DNA from: Lactobacillus kimbladii
GTDB taxonomy: Bacteria > Bacillota > Bacilli > Lactobacillales > Lactobacillaceae
DNA length: 64,000 nucleotides
NCBI RefSeq assembly: GCF_014323605.1
Contig: NZ_SCMB01000001.1
Coordinates: 62,001-126,000 of the forward strand
Direction of reading: 5' to 3'
Part shown: piece after piece, positions 25,145 to 34,135 of the stretch
Layout of the letters: each line of letters begins with the position of its first letter
Position numbering within the stretch: the first letter of the stretch is position 1
Notes under the pieces: model-generated
What the model was told of the DNA's origin: nothing
The model's database searches: none
Seen by the model: the letters and a program-made list of their open reading frames with translations, nothing else
Program-made: the position numbers and the translations under genes

Positions 25145-25828
25145 ATGAGTTTACTTGAAACCCGTGAGGTAACCCGCACCTATGGCAAGGGAGCAACCAA
25201 ATTTGAAGCCTTACGAGGAATTAATTTACAGATTGACAAAGGTGATTCTGTTGCTATCATTGGCAAAAGTGGTTCAGGCAAGTCTACCTTAATGCACATC
25301 TTGGCACTCCTCGACCAACCTACTACTGGTAGCGTATGGCTAAATAATGAGCCCACAAGTAAAATTAAAAACAAAACATTAAATAAATTGCGCAATCAGA
25401 CCTTTGGCTTTGTTTTTCAACAATTTTTCTTAAATGCTCAAGATAGCGTGTTAGAAAATGTAATGCTTCCTTTAAAAATAGGTGGAATTACAGGAAAAGA
25501 ACGCAGATCAAAGGCATTGGCAGCCATCAAAGCAGTTGGCTTAGAAAGTAAAGTTAAAAATAAAGCAAGTGACTTGTCAGGGGGTCAAAAGCAGCGCGTT
25601 TGTATTGCACGGGCCTTAGTGAACAACCCAGAAATTATTTTTGCAGATGAGCCGACAGGAAACTTGGATTCAGCTACTAGCGAAAATATTGAAAATATTT
25701 TATTTAAACTACATCAAGAAAAAAATATTACCTTAATAATTGTTACTCACGATCCTGATTTAGCGAAAAAGTGTGCGCGTCAAGTTCAGATTAAAGATGG
25801 TCAAATAGTGGGAGGAATACAGCAATGA
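25145..25828 (+). CDS. MacB/LolD-type ABC transporter ATP-binding protein
   Basis: 227 residues. Walker A IIGKSGSGKSTL (~residue 40), Q-loop FGFVFQQFFLNAQ, signature [15 protein letters not shown] (~140), Walker B IIFADEPTGNLDS, and switch THDPDLA. The SGGQ-DEPTGNLD pattern is that of the MacB/LolD/FtsE group working with FtsX-like permeases. Its last four bases overlap the permease start, so translation is coupled. Probable role: mechanotransmission-type export or resistance to peptides or drugs. Confidence 0.93.
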   Translation: MSLLETREVTRTYGKGATKFEALRGINLQIDKGDSVAIIGKSGSGKSTLMHILALLDQPTTGSVWLNNEPTSKIKNKTLNKLRNQTFGFVFQQFFLNAQDSVLENVMLPLKIGGITGKERRSKALAAIKAVGLESKVKNKASDLSGGQKQRVCIARALVNNPEIIFADEPTGNLDSATSENIENILFKLHQEKNITLIIVTHDPDLAKKCARQVQIKDGQIVGGIQQ

Positions 25829-27090
25829 GATTCCATGATATTCTAAATTCTGCGGCTACAAACTTATGGCACAATAAAGGGAGAACATTCCTAACCATTA
25901 TAGCTGTTTTCATTGGCTCCTTAACTATTGCCTTTACTATGGGTATTAATAATGGTGTTAATGATTATTTGAAAAAGCAGGTCGGTAATGTAGGTAAAAC
26001 TGAGCAAATGTCTATTTTGCCTGGGAGTTCCAGTCAAGATACGAATGAACCTCAAAAATATAATACCAAGAAGAGCAGTCAAAACGCTGATGGTATGATG
26101 GACAAAAACGACGTTAAAAAAATCAAATCAGTTAAAGGCTTAAAAGATTTTAAAGCGTTAAAGGACTGTGATGTTGACTATGTCCAAGGGCCTAATAAAA
26201 CTAAATATCTTATAATTGCGCAAATAACCGAAGGGATCAACTACGACTTAAAAGTTGGTCACCAAGTTGCTACTAGCGGAAAAAAATCTCAGATCCTAAT
26301 CACTAAACCAATGGTTAAATCCTACGGCTTCAAAAATGCTCAAGATGCTCTTGGTAAAAAAGTAACTTTAGTCACAAAATCACCCCTTACTAAGAAAAGA
26401 GCAAAAATATCTGCTACGGTTGTTGGAATAAGAAATGACAGTATAGTATCAAAAGGTTTTGCCATTTACAGTAATGGCTTAGGACAAAAAATAGTTTCAG
26501 CCAACCAAAAAGGACTTCCGCAAGCATTAAAAGATAAGTATACCAGTGTTATGGCTACCCCTATTAACAAGAGTGCTAGCAGTATTAAAAAAATTGAGGA
26601 TAATCTAACTAAAAAAGGATATTCGTGTATGACTCTTAAGGAAGCAGTCAATGAACTTTTTCTAACATTCAACGCAGTCACTGGGGTTTTAATCGTTTTT
26701 GGAGCTATCGCATTGGTAGCTGCCAGCTTTGGAGTAATCAATACTCTGTACATGTCAGTGAGAGATCGTACAAAAGAAATTGGTCTTATGAAGGCATTAG
26801 GGCTCAGCAAGGGTAAAGTATTTTCCATTTTTAGCTGTGAAGCAATCTTAATTGGTTTGCTTGGCTCTTCATTGGGATTACTACTAGCAATGGGTTTAGG
26901 CAATGCCTTAAACAATTTTGCTGCTAAATCATTCTTAAAAGGTCTAGATGGCTTTACTTTAATTCAATTCAACTGGTCAAGCAGTTTACTAATTATTGGC
27001 ATTATCTGTCTAATTACCTTTTTAGCAGGTACGTTACCAGCCAAACGAGCAGCAAAACTAGATCCAATCACTGCTTTAAGATATGAATAA
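25825..27090 (+). CDS. MacB-like ABC transporter permease
   Basis: 421 residues. One N-terminal helix (TFLTIIAVFIGSLTIAFTM), a ~230-residue lysine-rich extracellular domain of MacB_PCD type, then three C-terminal helices of the FtsX fold, with the conserved cytoplasmic block RDRTKEIGLMKALGLSKGKV and the ending PAKRAAKLDPITALRYE. No gene for a MacA-like adaptor adjoins it, as in several Gram-positive antimicrobial peptide exporters. Operon with the ATPase; ends in a strong terminator. Confidence 0.92.
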   Translation: MRFHDILNSAATNLWHNKGRTFLTIIAVFIGSLTIAFTMGINNGVNDYLKKQVGNVGKTEQMSILPGSSSQDTNEPQKYNTKKSSQNADGMMDKNDVKKIKSVKGLKDFKALKDCDVDYVQGPNKTKYLIIAQITEGINYDLKVGHQVATSGKKSQILITKPMVKSYGFKNAQDALGKKVTLVTKSPLTKKRAKISATVVGIRNDSIVSKGFAIYSNGLGQKIVSANQKGLPQALKDKYTSVMATPINKSASSIKKIEDNLTKKGYSCMTLKEAVNELFLTFNAVTGVLIVFGAIALVAASFGVINTLYMSVRDRTKEIGLMKALGLSKGKVFSIFSCEAILIGLLGSSLGLLLAMGLGNALNNFAAKSFLKGLDGFTLIQFNWSSSLLIIGIICLITFLAGTLPAKRAAKLDPITALRYE

Positions 27091-27102
27091 AAATCAAATA
27101 AT

Positions 27103-27132
27103 AAAAACGTCAGACTAGAATCTGACGTTTTT
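27103..27132. terminator. Terminator of the MacB-like operon
   Basis: Perfect 12-bp stem AAAAACGTCAGA / TCTGACGTTTTT with a 6-base loop. It is symmetrical and can also serve the convergent DUF6176 gene. Confidence 0.9.
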
Positions 27133-27168
27133 CATTCTTCTTTTATTCAAGTAGCCTAACATTTTCAC

Positions 27169-27525
27169 TTAGTCAGCATCTATAATGCTATTAATTTTAG
27201 GTGCTACTAGTTTTTCCATCACTTTCATATTCACCGGCTTATAAGCAGTATCTATACACTCCTCCCAATACCCTAAGTGTTTTTGATCAATATAGCTTTC
27301 CGAATCTTCAACAGCACTGCCTCCTTCTCCTTGGATAGAATACCAATAAAAGTATGTGTAACCATCCGAACTTTCCTCTTTAAATACAGTCTCAATATAC
27401 ATTTTTTCTCCAGCCATTGTTGCCACAGTATCTTGATGATGTTTATTTAAAAAATCCATCCATTCCTGTGCTCTTAATTCTTTACCTTTTTTAATACGAA
27501 AACGTGTTAATTCAATTTTTGTCAT
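27169..27525 (-). CDS. DUF6176 family protein
   Basis: 118 residues, cytoplasmic, one domain of probable ferredoxin-like alpha-beta (ABM/dimeric barrel) type: ELTRFRIKKGKE, EWMDFLNKHH, EKMYIETVF, YFYWYSIQGEGGSAVEDSES, HLGYWEECID. The blocks match my memory of DUF6176; no function is established. Single gene with its ATG behind AAAGGTAGG. Confidence 0.7.
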   Translation of the reverse strand: MTKIELTRFRIKKGKELRAQEWMDFLNKHHQDTVATMAGEKMYIETVFKEESSDGYTYFYWYSIQGEGGSAVEDSESYIDQKHLGYWEECIDTAYKPVNMKVMEKLVAPKINSIIDAD

Positions 27526-27584
27526 AATCCTACCTTTGATAATTATTATAATAAATAATGCAATACACTAAGAATTAGTAAATA

Positions 27585-27632
27585 GCGCTTACTAAATCGT
27601 GAAGCGTTACGAACCTGCTTAAGATCTGGTTT
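27585..27632 (-). pseudogene. Degraded duplicate of the rpsI 3' end
   Basis: This 48-bp segment matches 29616-29663, the last 16 codons of the intact rpsI, at 39 of 48 positions and in the same orientation. It reads K-P-D-L-K-Q-V-R-N-A-S-R-F-S-K-R against [16 protein letters not shown] in rpsI; the stop codon TAA has become TAT. The two copies are direct repeats around the ABC operon 27945-29410, as left by an element integrated at the rpsI 3' end. A decayed second rpsI is the alternative. Confidence 0.75.
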
Positions 27633-27847
27633 AACTATATTTCAAAAGACTTTACTATCAGGTGTCTTCTCGCTTTTCTGAAACTAGTGCTTCAATAAGT
27701 TTCAACTAATTTCAAATGAATGATATGAGTTTCACTTCTAAAATATATGAATTGAGTTGATAAATACTAAAAGTTCACACTACTCAATAACTTACTTTGG
27801 TAAACTTTTGTAGAATACTCCCAGTTAATTATTTCAATAGAACATAA

Positions 27848-27888
27848 ATTAGAAAGACACTTTTATATTCAGCTAGTGTCTTTCTAAT
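27848..27888 (-). terminator. Terminator of the rpsI-linked ABC operon
   Basis: Perfect 13-bp inverted repeat (ATTAGAAAGACAC / GTGTCTTTCTAAT) with a 15-base loop, about 55 bp past the last gene of the operon. The T-run is weak. Confidence 0.55.
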
Positions 27889-27944
27889 ATTCAAAAGTTA
27901 AGAACAAAAAGCATATTTTCAACAATCAATAGATTTACGCTTAC

Positions 27945-28109
27945 TTATTTTGCTTTCTTTCCCTTACGTTCTATTAAATCTGCAATTAAGGCGGGAATAA
28001 TTGCAATAAAAGCAGTCTCTTTTTCTCCCCAAACTAGTATCCCGACTGCGAGTACAATTGAAACTATTGCTAAAGCAACGGCTATTTGATGATATAATTT
28101 TTTAGTCAT
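27945..28109 (-). CDS. Small membrane protein, third gene of the ABC operon
   Basis: 54 residues. ATG at 28107-28109, GGAG 11 bases upstream. A basic N-terminus (MTKKLYHQ), a hydrophobic helix (IAVALAIVSIVLAVGILVW), a second one (TAFIAIIPALIADL) and a basic tail (IERKGKKAK). It starts 18 bp after the permease stop codon. I do not recognise a family; small accessory membrane proteins are common beside ABC-2 peptide exporters. Confidence 0.65.
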   Translation of the reverse strand: MTKKLYHQIAVALAIVSIVLAVGILVWGEKETAFIAIIPALIADLIERKGKKAK

Positions 28110-28127
28110 AATAGTTCAAACTCCTAA

Positions 28128-28778
28128 CTACTTAAATGTGTTGGAATATACTTTTGTTGAAATTATCATTGAAACGATTGATATTACGGCAATTAAGATA
28201 CAGCTTGTGATTACTAGCAGGAAAGAATTAGTATTACCAATCCAAGCGATGAACGATAGACCCCAAGTCGTTTTCTGCAAAATATAAACCCCTCCCATAA
28301 TAAGGACTAAAACCAGTATATTTACAATTGTGATTCCAAACGTGCCTGAAGCGTAAACTGCTGGGAGTAAGAGTACTACATACATGATACCAATCAATAA
28401 GCCAACTATCGATATCAATATATGAATTTGCAGGCTAAATTGTTGGAAAATTAGAGCAGTGGCAATGCTTAAAATTAAAGTTATAAAGCTAATAGATACA
28501 ATTAAAGAAATACAAAAAATATATCTAGCCAAAACTATATTTCTTTTGGGAATAGGAAAAACACCTACGAATCTGTTCCATCCACTTTCTTGGTCAGCAA
28601 TCAATAGACCAGTTGGCATTGATGCTAAACTAATCGGTCCCATTATTGAGAGAAAAATCGTTCCAGACTCCCTACCAAAAATTGTCACCAAAAGTAGTAC
28701 TAATATGATTAGCAATCTACTTTTTACACTTATCTTATTTAGTATAAGTTGAAAATCCTTATAGAGAAGTCCGCTCAT
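28128..28778 (-). CDS. ABC-2 type permease (PmtB/ABC2_membrane_5-like)
   Basis: 216 residues with six predicted helices. The start MSGLLYKDFQLILNKI and the block GWNRFVGVFPIPKRNIVLARYI follow the ABC2_membrane_5 pattern (LxKD near the N-terminus; W-x-x-F-x-x-x-x-P-x-x-R). Relatives include PmtB, which exports phenol-soluble modulins in staphylococci. It overlaps the ATPase gene by 4 bp, and its ribosome site (AAAAGGAG) lies inside the last ATPase codons. Substrate unknown. Confidence 0.87.
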   Translation of the reverse strand: MSGLLYKDFQLILNKISVKSRLLIILVLLLVTIFGRESGTIFLSIMGPISLASMPTGLLIADQESGWNRFVGVFPIPKRNIVLARYIFCISLIVSISFITLILSIATALIFQQFSLQIHILISIVGLLIGIMYVVLLLPAVYASGTFGITIVNILVLVLIMGGVYILQKTTWGLSFIAWIGNTNSFLLVITSCILIAVISIVSMIISTKVYSNTFK

Positions 28779-29410
28779 CTATCTTTACTCCTTTTACTAA
28801 AAATAAAATAGTTAGCAACTTGTTCTAAATCGCTTAAGATATGTGAAGACAATAATACCGTCATTTGATTATCATTGACATATTCTTTTAACATAGATAA
28901 GATTTCTTTCCTTACAATGGGGTCAAGCCCACTGGTTGCTTCATCAGCAATTAAGAGTCTTGGGTGATGAGAAAGTGTGGCAGCAAAATTTAATTTAGCA
29001 AGCATCCCTCTTGAAAAATTACTAATAGGCTTATTGGTAGGCAAATCAAACTCATCAATCAAATTGTGATAGAGTTTTTTATCCCAACATGGATAAACCT
29101 TTTCTAGCATTTTTTCAATTTGTTGAACAGAAAATGAGTTTGGAAAATAATTTTGCTCCAAAATTACACCTAAGTTAAGTTTTATCTGGCATTCATCTTT
29201 AACATAATCCAAACCAAAAATTTTTACATTGCCTATTTCACTTTTTATTTGATTTAATAGTAAATTCAAAAAAGTTGACTTACCTGACCCATTTTCACCA
29301 ATTAAACCAACAATACTACCTTCATTTATTTTTAAATTGTTAATTTGTAGCTGAAAATTTTTATATCGCTTACTTAAATTTAGCACATCTATTACTGGTT
29401 TTGTGTCCAT
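28775..29410 (-). CDS. ABC transporter ATP-binding protein, short form
   Basis: 211 residues. Walker A LIGENGSGKST (~residue 38), Q-loop LGVILEQNYF, signature NFSRGMLAKL (~133), Walker B LLIADEATSGLDP, and switch SSHILSDLEQ. Relatives of PmtA/YtrB type usually carry a further ~80-residue C-terminal region; here the chain ends soon after the switch histidine (FSKRSKDR). The ATG is behind GTGAGG. First gene of the three-gene operon next to rpsI. Confidence 0.87.
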   Translation of the reverse strand: MDTKPVIDVLNLSKRYKNFQLQINNLKINEGSIVGLIGENGSGKSTFLNLLLNQIKSEIGNVKIFGLDYVKDECQIKLNLGVILEQNYFPNSFSVQQIEKMLEKVYPCWDKKLYHNLIDEFDLPTNKPISNFSRGMLAKLNFAATLSHHPRLLIADEATSGLDPIVRKEILSMLKEYVNDNQMTVLLSSHILSDLEQVANYFIFSKRSKDR

Positions 29411-29558
29411 TTTTATACCTCACTATGATTGCAACATCATATATACAACCATTAAACTACTTCAAATTAGGATTATCAAAGTCAGTAGTGCATATTGATT
29501 TTTAAAGTAATGGTGTGAATTTGGTTGGTGTAAATTTTGCAAAAAAATTATAAAAAAA

Positions 29559-29584
29559 CACCTCATGGTATAAACCATGAAGTG
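29559..29584 (-). terminator. Terminator of rplM-rpsI
   Basis: Eleven-base-pair stem with one G-U pair (CACTTCATGGT / ACCATGAGGTG, minus strand), 4-base loop, followed by seven T. It stops the ribosomal operon before the ABC genes. Confidence 0.85.
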
Positions 29585-29612
29585 CTTTAAAACGCTGATA
29601 TAATCGTACTGA

Positions 29613-30008
29613 TTAACGTTTACTAAATTGTGAAGCTTTACGAGCTTTCTTAAGACCAGGTTTCTTACGTTCAACCATTCTTGGATCACGAGTCAAGAAT
29701 CCCGCTTTCTTTAAAGGACCACGAAAATCAGGGTCAACTTCTAGAAGAGCGCGTGCAATTCCTAAACGAATAGCTCCGGCTTGCCCAGAGAAACCACCAC
29801 CATTTACGTTAACCTTAACGTCGTATTGATTTTCAGTTTCAGTCAAAGTCAATGGTTGTTTCAAATCCTTAACTAAGTTAGGAAATGGAATGTATTGATC
29901 AATATCTTTGTTATTAGCAGTAATCTTGCCGCTACCTGGTACTAAACGAACACGCGCAACAGAATTCTTGCGCCGACCGGTACCTGCATATGCAACTTGT
30001 TGTGCCAT
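29613..30008 (-). CDS. rpsI: 30S ribosomal protein S9
   Basis: 131 residues, usual length. Family blocks [35 protein letters not shown] and the basic C-terminal tail ending QFSKR, which reaches the tRNA anticodon in the P site. It follows rplM by 11 bp. Its 3' end is duplicated in degraded form at 27585-27632. Confidence 0.97.
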   Translation of the reverse strand: MAQQVAYAGTGRRKNSVARVRLVPGSGKITANNKDIDQYIPFPNLVKDLKQPLTLTETENQYDVKVNVNGGGFSGQAGAIRLGIARALLEVDPDFRGPLKKAGFLTRDPRMVERKKPGLKKARKASQFSKR

Positions 30009-30019
30009 TATTTAACCTC

Positions 30020-30463
30020 CTAGATTAATTTGTTAATGTCTAATTCTTCAGGCTTTTGTGCTTCATGCTTGTGATCAGCACCAGCATAAACATGCATCTT
30101 CATAAACTCTTGATGACCGAGAGTATTTTTAGGAAGCATACCCTTAACTGACAATTCAACTAATCTAACTGGATTATTAGCCAGCAAGTCTCCAGCTGGA
30201 GTGGCTTTTATACCACCACGGTAATCAGAGTGATGGTAATAAATCTTGTCAGTAGCTTTCTTACCCGTTAACTTTAGTTTAGCGGCATTAATAATAATGA
30301 CGTTATCACCAGTGTCAACGTTTGGTGTATATTGAGGCTTGTTCTTACCTCTTAAAATAGTTGCTACTGCAGTTGACAGACGACCTAAAGATACATCTGT
30401 TGCGTCAATAACATACCACTTACGTTCAATTTCATTAGGTTTCGCTAATTGTGTAGTACGCAA
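30020..30463 (-). CDS. rplM: 50S ribosomal protein L13
   Basis: 147 residues. Starts [20 protein letters not shown] from a TTG (30461-30463) eight bases after GGAGG; contains the signature region [19 protein letters not shown]. First gene of rplM-rpsI, with its own promoter and leader. Confidence 0.97.
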   Translation of the reverse strand: MRTTQLAKPNEIERKWYVIDATDVSLGRLSTAVATILRGKNKPQYTPNVDTGDNVIIINAAKLKLTGKKATDKIYYHHSDYRGGIKATPAGDLLANNPVRLVELSVKGMLPKNTLGHQEFMKMHVYAGADHKHEAQKPEELDINKLI

Positions 30464-30532
30464 TTTAATTTCCTCCGTTTATACGTTGTTTGAAAACAAT
30501 AAGATTCCGGGGCCTATCGTGGACAAACATAC
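30464..30532 (-). ncRNA. Candidate L13-type ribosomal leader
   Basis: The ~69-base leader of rplM contains a region closed by GTTTG / CAAAC around CCACGATAGGCCCCGGAATC, with a GC-rich core unusual for this AT-rich genome. L13 autoregulatory leaders are known in Bacillales and Lactobacillales. A match to the Rfam L13_leader model is expected but not computed. Confidence 0.5.
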
Positions 30533-30538
30533 TTAAAT

Positions 30539-30567
30539 ATAATAAGTCTTTTTAATTAAAAAGTCAA
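30539..30567 (-). promoter_or_regulatory. rplM-rpsI promoter
   Basis: Minus strand TTGACT (30562-30567), 17 bp, TATTAT (30539-30544), directly after the truA stop codon. Confidence 0.75.
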
Positions 30568-30569
30568 TA

Positions 30570-31355
30570 TTAATCCCTATCAAGCCTGTACTTTTCCGGT
30601 ATATTTTCATAAAAAACATGATACAAAAATAGTCCACTTGCTGGAGCAGTTTCTCTCACCTGTTCTCGATCCTTAGCAGATATTACCCGGGGAATATCAT
30701 TTACAGAACGTTTACCTCTGCCAATCTCTAATAACATAGCTACTAAAATACGAACCATGTTATAAAGAAATCCTGAACAAATAAAATCAAAGATAATTTC
30801 ATTATTTCTTTGATCTTTTTGTATATTTACGTAATACATCGTACGCACTTTGTTTTTTATTTGGCCACCACTAGCAGCAAAACTAGTGAAATCATGAGTA
30901 CCCAGCAAATCAGCAGCTGCTTTTTTCATTTTTTCTATATCAACTGGATAAGGATAGTGTCCTGTATAGAAACGTTTAAAAGGGTCAACAAACCTATCCA
31001 GACTAACACAGTACCGGTACCACTTACCTTTTGCACTATATCTAACATGAAATTTTTCATCGACTACTGCGCAATTTTTAAATATAATATCTAGTGGCAT
31101 CATTGAATTCAATGCACAAATCATTCTTTCAGGTGGAATTTGTTTACCTGGATAATCAAAATGAATTACTTGACCTAGTGCATGAACACCAGCATCTGTA
31201 CGACCTGAACCTTCGACAATCACGGTTTTGCCTTTTGTCATTTTATATAATGCTGTTTCAATTGTACCTTGCACAGTTCTTTGGTGTGGCTGATACTGAA
31301 ATCCGTGAAATAGATGGCCGTCATAAGCGACTGTCATTTTATATCTTGTTGTCAT
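30570..31355 (-). CDS. truA: tRNA pseudouridine synthase A
   Basis: 261 residues. It isomerises uridines 38-40 in the tRNA anticodon arm. The catalytic aspartate is in [31 protein letters not shown] and the [15 protein letters not shown] block are conserved. ATG at 31353-31355 overlaps the ecfT stop in a TGATG junction. Last gene of the ecfA1-ecfA2-ecfT-truA unit. Confidence 0.96.
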   Translation of the reverse strand: MTTRYKMTVAYDGHLFHGFQYQPHQRTVQGTIETALYKMTKGKTVIVEGSGRTDAGVHALGQVIHFDYPGKQIPPERMICALNSMMPLDIIFKNCAVVDEKFHVRYSAKGKWYRYCVSLDRFVDPFKRFYTGHYPYPVDIEKMKKAAADLLGTHDFTSFAASGGQIKNKVRTMYYVNIQKDQRNNEIIFDFICSGFLYNMVRILVAMLLEIGRGKRSVNDIPRVISAKDREQVRETAPASGLFLYHVFYENIPEKYRLDRD

Positions 31356-32152
31356 CAATGTGTCCTAAATACTAATAGAAGTCCTAATAATAAAACAAAA
31401 TAAAACAAATTTATAAAGTCTACATTAGACCATTTTAATACTCTAAATTTTGTTCTTCCCTTATCACCGCGATATCCGCGAGACTCCATCGCAGTTGATA
31501 AATCAATTGCTGTTTCCAAAGAATTAATAAACAGTGGCACTAAAAGTGGTGTGATTGCCTTTGCTCTAGTAACTAATCCGCCGTTATTAAAATCTGCACC
31601 ACGTGAGCGCTGAGCATTCATTATTTTAAAAGTTTCATCAAATAGAGTGGGCACAAAGCGAAGTGCTATTGACATTACAAGTGCTATCTTATCTACTGGA
31701 ATACGAATCAATTTAAGCGGTTTTAATAGCCATTCGATCGCATCAGCAATTTCAAGCGGCTTAGTTGTAACCGTCATTACTGTAGAGATTAAAATAATTA
31801 CAGTGAAACGAATAAATATAAAAATTGCGTTAGTGATCCCGTAACTTGACAAGGCAAAGATCGTCCAACGCCAGTATACAGTTCCTCCTACAGTAAAAAA
31901 TAATTGTAAAAAAGAGGTAAACAAAATCAACCAAATTAATGGCTTTACTCCATCCCAGAAGATTTTGGGCTTTAGCTTTGTAGCAGCAACTGCGGCTAAA
32001 CTAAAAATAGTCACTATAATATATGAAATTGGATTATTAGCCAAAAAGACAAACAAAATAAAGAGAATAGTTGCGAGTAATTTCCCTCGAGGGTCCATTC
32101 TATAGACTATCGAATCACCAGCTACATAACGACCAATTAAGATTTTACTCAC
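31355..32152 (-). CDS. ecfT: Energy-coupling factor transporter transmembrane protein EcfT
   Basis: 265 residues, with four to five membrane helices and a cytoplasmic coupling region carrying the two Ala-Arg-Gly-type motifs ([10 protein letters not shown] and [11 protein letters not shown]). It links the two ATPases to interchangeable S components for vitamin uptake. One such S component (52080-52592) is in this window. Confidence 0.95.
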   Translation of the reverse strand: MSKILIGRYVAGDSIVYRMDPRGKLLATILFILFVFLANNPISYIIVTIFSLAAVAATKLKPKIFWDGVKPLIWLILFTSFLQLFFTVGGTVYWRWTIFALSSYGITNAIFIFIRFTVIILISTVMTVTTKPLEIADAIEWLLKPLKLIRIPVDKIALVMSIALRFVPTLFDETFKIMNAQRSRGADFNNGGLVTRAKAITPLLVPLFINSLETAIDLSTAMESRGYRGDKGRTKFRVLKWSNVDFINLFYFVLLLGLLLVFRTH

Positions 32153-32156
32153 GCAA

Positions 32157-33002
32157 TCACCCCTTCAAATTGTCTTCTATTTCTTTTACTAAACTATTTA
32201 TATTTAATGGCATTTTTGTAAATTTATAATTAGTTAATTTAGCTGCAAACAAAGAAGCTTTAGGTTCTTCAAGGTGATGCTCTTGCAACCACTTACGATT
32301 TTTAAAAATTTCTGTAGGTGTGTCTTGCTTAATAAGTTTACCTTGTTCCATAACTAAAACATTGTCAGCATATTTAGCCACATCATCCATATTATGGGTA
32401 ACTAAAATTACCGTATGCCCGTCTTTTTGGTAATCAGAAAAAAGTGCCATCATTTGTTTACGCGCTTCTGGATCAAGACCAGCTGCTGGCTCATCCAAAC
32501 AAAGAATATCTGGTTCATATGCCATTACTCCAGCTATTGCCACTCTCCTCATTTGTCCACCAGAAAGTTCAAATGGTGACCTTTTGCCAATTTCTTCAGA
32601 TAAGCCAACTTTTTTTAGCCAATATTTAGCACTTTCAAGAGCTTTTTCATTGTCATAACCAAAATTTTTAGGACCAAAGGCAATGTCATCTAAAACTGTA
32701 TTTTCAAACAATTGCGTTTCAGGAAACTGAAAAACCAAACTTACATGTCTTCTTAAATCTTTTAAATTTTTATTTGTAGTTTCTGGTGTTATAGTTGTGC
32801 CAGCTATTTCTATTTTTCCTGTTGCAGGTTTAATAAGAGCATTAAAATGCTGCATAAGAGTCGATTTTCCACTCCCAGTATGTCCAATTATTGCATTAAA
32901 AGAACCATCTTTTAACTCAAATGAAACATTATCTAAACCCTTTTTTGCCATTGGAGTTTCGGGAGAATAAATGTAGCTTACATTTTTGAATTTAATTGAC
33001 AT
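32157..33002 (-). CDS. ecfA2: Energy-coupling factor transporter ATPase EcfA2
   Basis: 281 residues. Walker [14 protein letters not shown]-loop [13 protein letters not shown], signature [15 protein letters not shown], Walker [14 protein letters not shown], switch VTHNMDD. The FPETQLFE element is typical of EcfA2. It overlaps ecfA1 by 25 bp. Confidence 0.95.
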   Translation of the reverse strand: MSIKFKNVSYIYSPETPMAKKGLDNVSFELKDGSFNAIIGHTGSGKSTLMQHFNALIKPATGKIEIAGTTITPETTNKNLKDLRRHVSLVFQFPETQLFENTVLDDIAFGPKNFGYDNEKALESAKYWLKKVGLSEEIGKRSPFELSGGQMRRVAIAGVMAYEPDILCLDEPAAGLDPEARKQMMALFSDYQKDGHTVILVTHNMDDVAKYADNVLVMEQGKLIKQDTPTEIFKNRKWLQEHHLEEPKASLFAAKLTNYKFTKMPLNINSLVKEIEDNLKG

Positions 33003-33829
33003 AGATAATTAATCAACTCTTTTTCTAAATCTAAGTTATCAGGTAATTTTATTGCATCTTGCTGCAATTTTTCTTTAATTTGCTCAAAGAAGGGCACATC
33101 TAACCCTATACTTTTAAGAAGACTAACCTGACTAAAAACTGTTTTAGTACTTCCTTGTGTAATTAATTTACCATCATTCATTACTAAAACTTGATCAGCC
33201 AGATTAGCTTCATCAATATCATGAGTAATAGAAATTACAGTCAAGTCATACTTATCCTTCATATCTTGAACAATTGATAATATTTGATTTCTTCCTTCAG
33301 GATCAAGCATTGAAGTAGCTTCGTCTAACACAATTATTTTGGGTTTAATAGCTAATATACCAGCAATAGCCACTCTTTGCTTTTGACCACCGGATAAATT
33401 TGCAGGCTCAGAGTTGGCATATTCACTCATTCCGACGGCTTTAATTGCTTCCGGAACTATTTTAACCATTTCTGAATGAGGAATGCCACGATTTTCTAAA
33501 CCAAATGCAACATCATCAGCCACCGTTGCTCCCACGAACTGATTATCAGGATTTTGAAAGACAATGCCTACTCTATTGCGAACTTCCCAAACTGTATCGT
33601 CCGTTAGTTTTATTCCATCTACTTCGATTAAAGGGCTTCCGCTTTCATCAGGTACCAGCAAGCCATTAATTAGGCGGATAATTGTTGATTTACCACTACC
33701 ATTATGACCAATAATTGAAGTCCATGAACCCCGTCTCACATTGAAACTAATATTGTCTATAGCGGGAGTGTCTGACTCTGGATACGAAAAACTTACATTT
33801 TTTATTTTAATAATATTATCATTTGCCAT
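32978..33829 (-). CDS. ecfA1: Energy-coupling factor transporter ATPase EcfA1
   Basis: 283 residues. Walker [14 protein letters not shown]-loop [13 protein letters not shown] (typical of EcfA1), signature [14 protein letters not shown], Walker [14 protein letters not shown], switch ITHDIDE. First of the ecfA1-A2-T-truA group that follows rplQ, the standard arrangement in lactobacilli. Confidence 0.95.
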   Translation of the reverse strand: MANDNIIKIKNVSFSYPESDTPAIDNISFNVRRGSWTSIIGHNGSGKSTIIRLINGLLVPDESGSPLIEVDGIKLTDDTVWEVRNRVGIVFQNPDNQFVGATVADDVAFGLENRGIPHSEMVKIVPEAIKAVGMSEYANSEPANLSGGQKQRVAIAGILAIKPKIIVLDEATSMLDPEGRNQILSIVQDMKDKYDLTVISITHDIDEANLADQVLVMNDGKLITQGSTKTVFSQVSLLKSIGLDVPFFEQIKEKLQQDAIKLPDNLDLEKELINYLCQLNSKM

Positions 33830-34135
33830 ACTCTCACCGTCCTAAAAGTCTGATTCAATTGTACCAAAAATATCAACAATTCTGAATACTGATTGGCACC
33901 TTTGCACATCAAAATTATCAGTTTCACTATTTAATATGCTTTAACCCGTTCTGAATTCAATTTTAAAAATATCTTCCTGTTTTGTGCTTAAACAAAATTA
34001 AAAGAGCAAAAAAAATCACCCATGAGGAGGGATAATATAATTATCTAAGCTAGACTAAACTTTCGTCATCATCTTAACGCTTATTCTCACTCTCACGGAT
34101 AATTCTTAATAGCTATTAAGTTTGGATTATTTGAA
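33830..34135. terminator. Intergenic stretch with the rplQ terminator
   Basis: This 306-bp gap separates the alpha operon from the ecf genes. Around 34008-34033 the minus strand has a short hairpin (ATCCC with GGGTGAT, bulged) followed by eight T, a probable terminator for rplQ. The remainder should hold the ecfA1 promoter; no clear hexamers stand out and no small gene is seen. Confidence 0.5.

Larger units (their letters stand above)
27526..27944. other. Non-coding stretch with rpsI remnant, phased repeats and terminator
   Basis: About 420 bp without a gene. It holds the degraded rpsI 3' end (27585-27632), three TTCAA motifs exactly 10 bp apart (27691, 27701, 27711, with TTCA again at 27731), and a 13-bp terminator-like hairpin (27848-27888). 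This would be the far end of the DNA inserted next to rpsI. Confidence 0.6.

Noticed and set aside
28775-28810. Apparent frameshift at the end of the short ABC ATPase, where the other frame reads FLVKGVKIDE like a normal ABC continuation.
   Set aside because: The other frame also stops within a few codons, and the sequence is the ribosome site and start of the next gene. The short C-terminus is more likely genuine.
29462-29689. 75-codon minus-strand ORF overlapping the end of rpsI.
   Set aside because: It is an out-of-frame reading through the rpsI end and its terminator.
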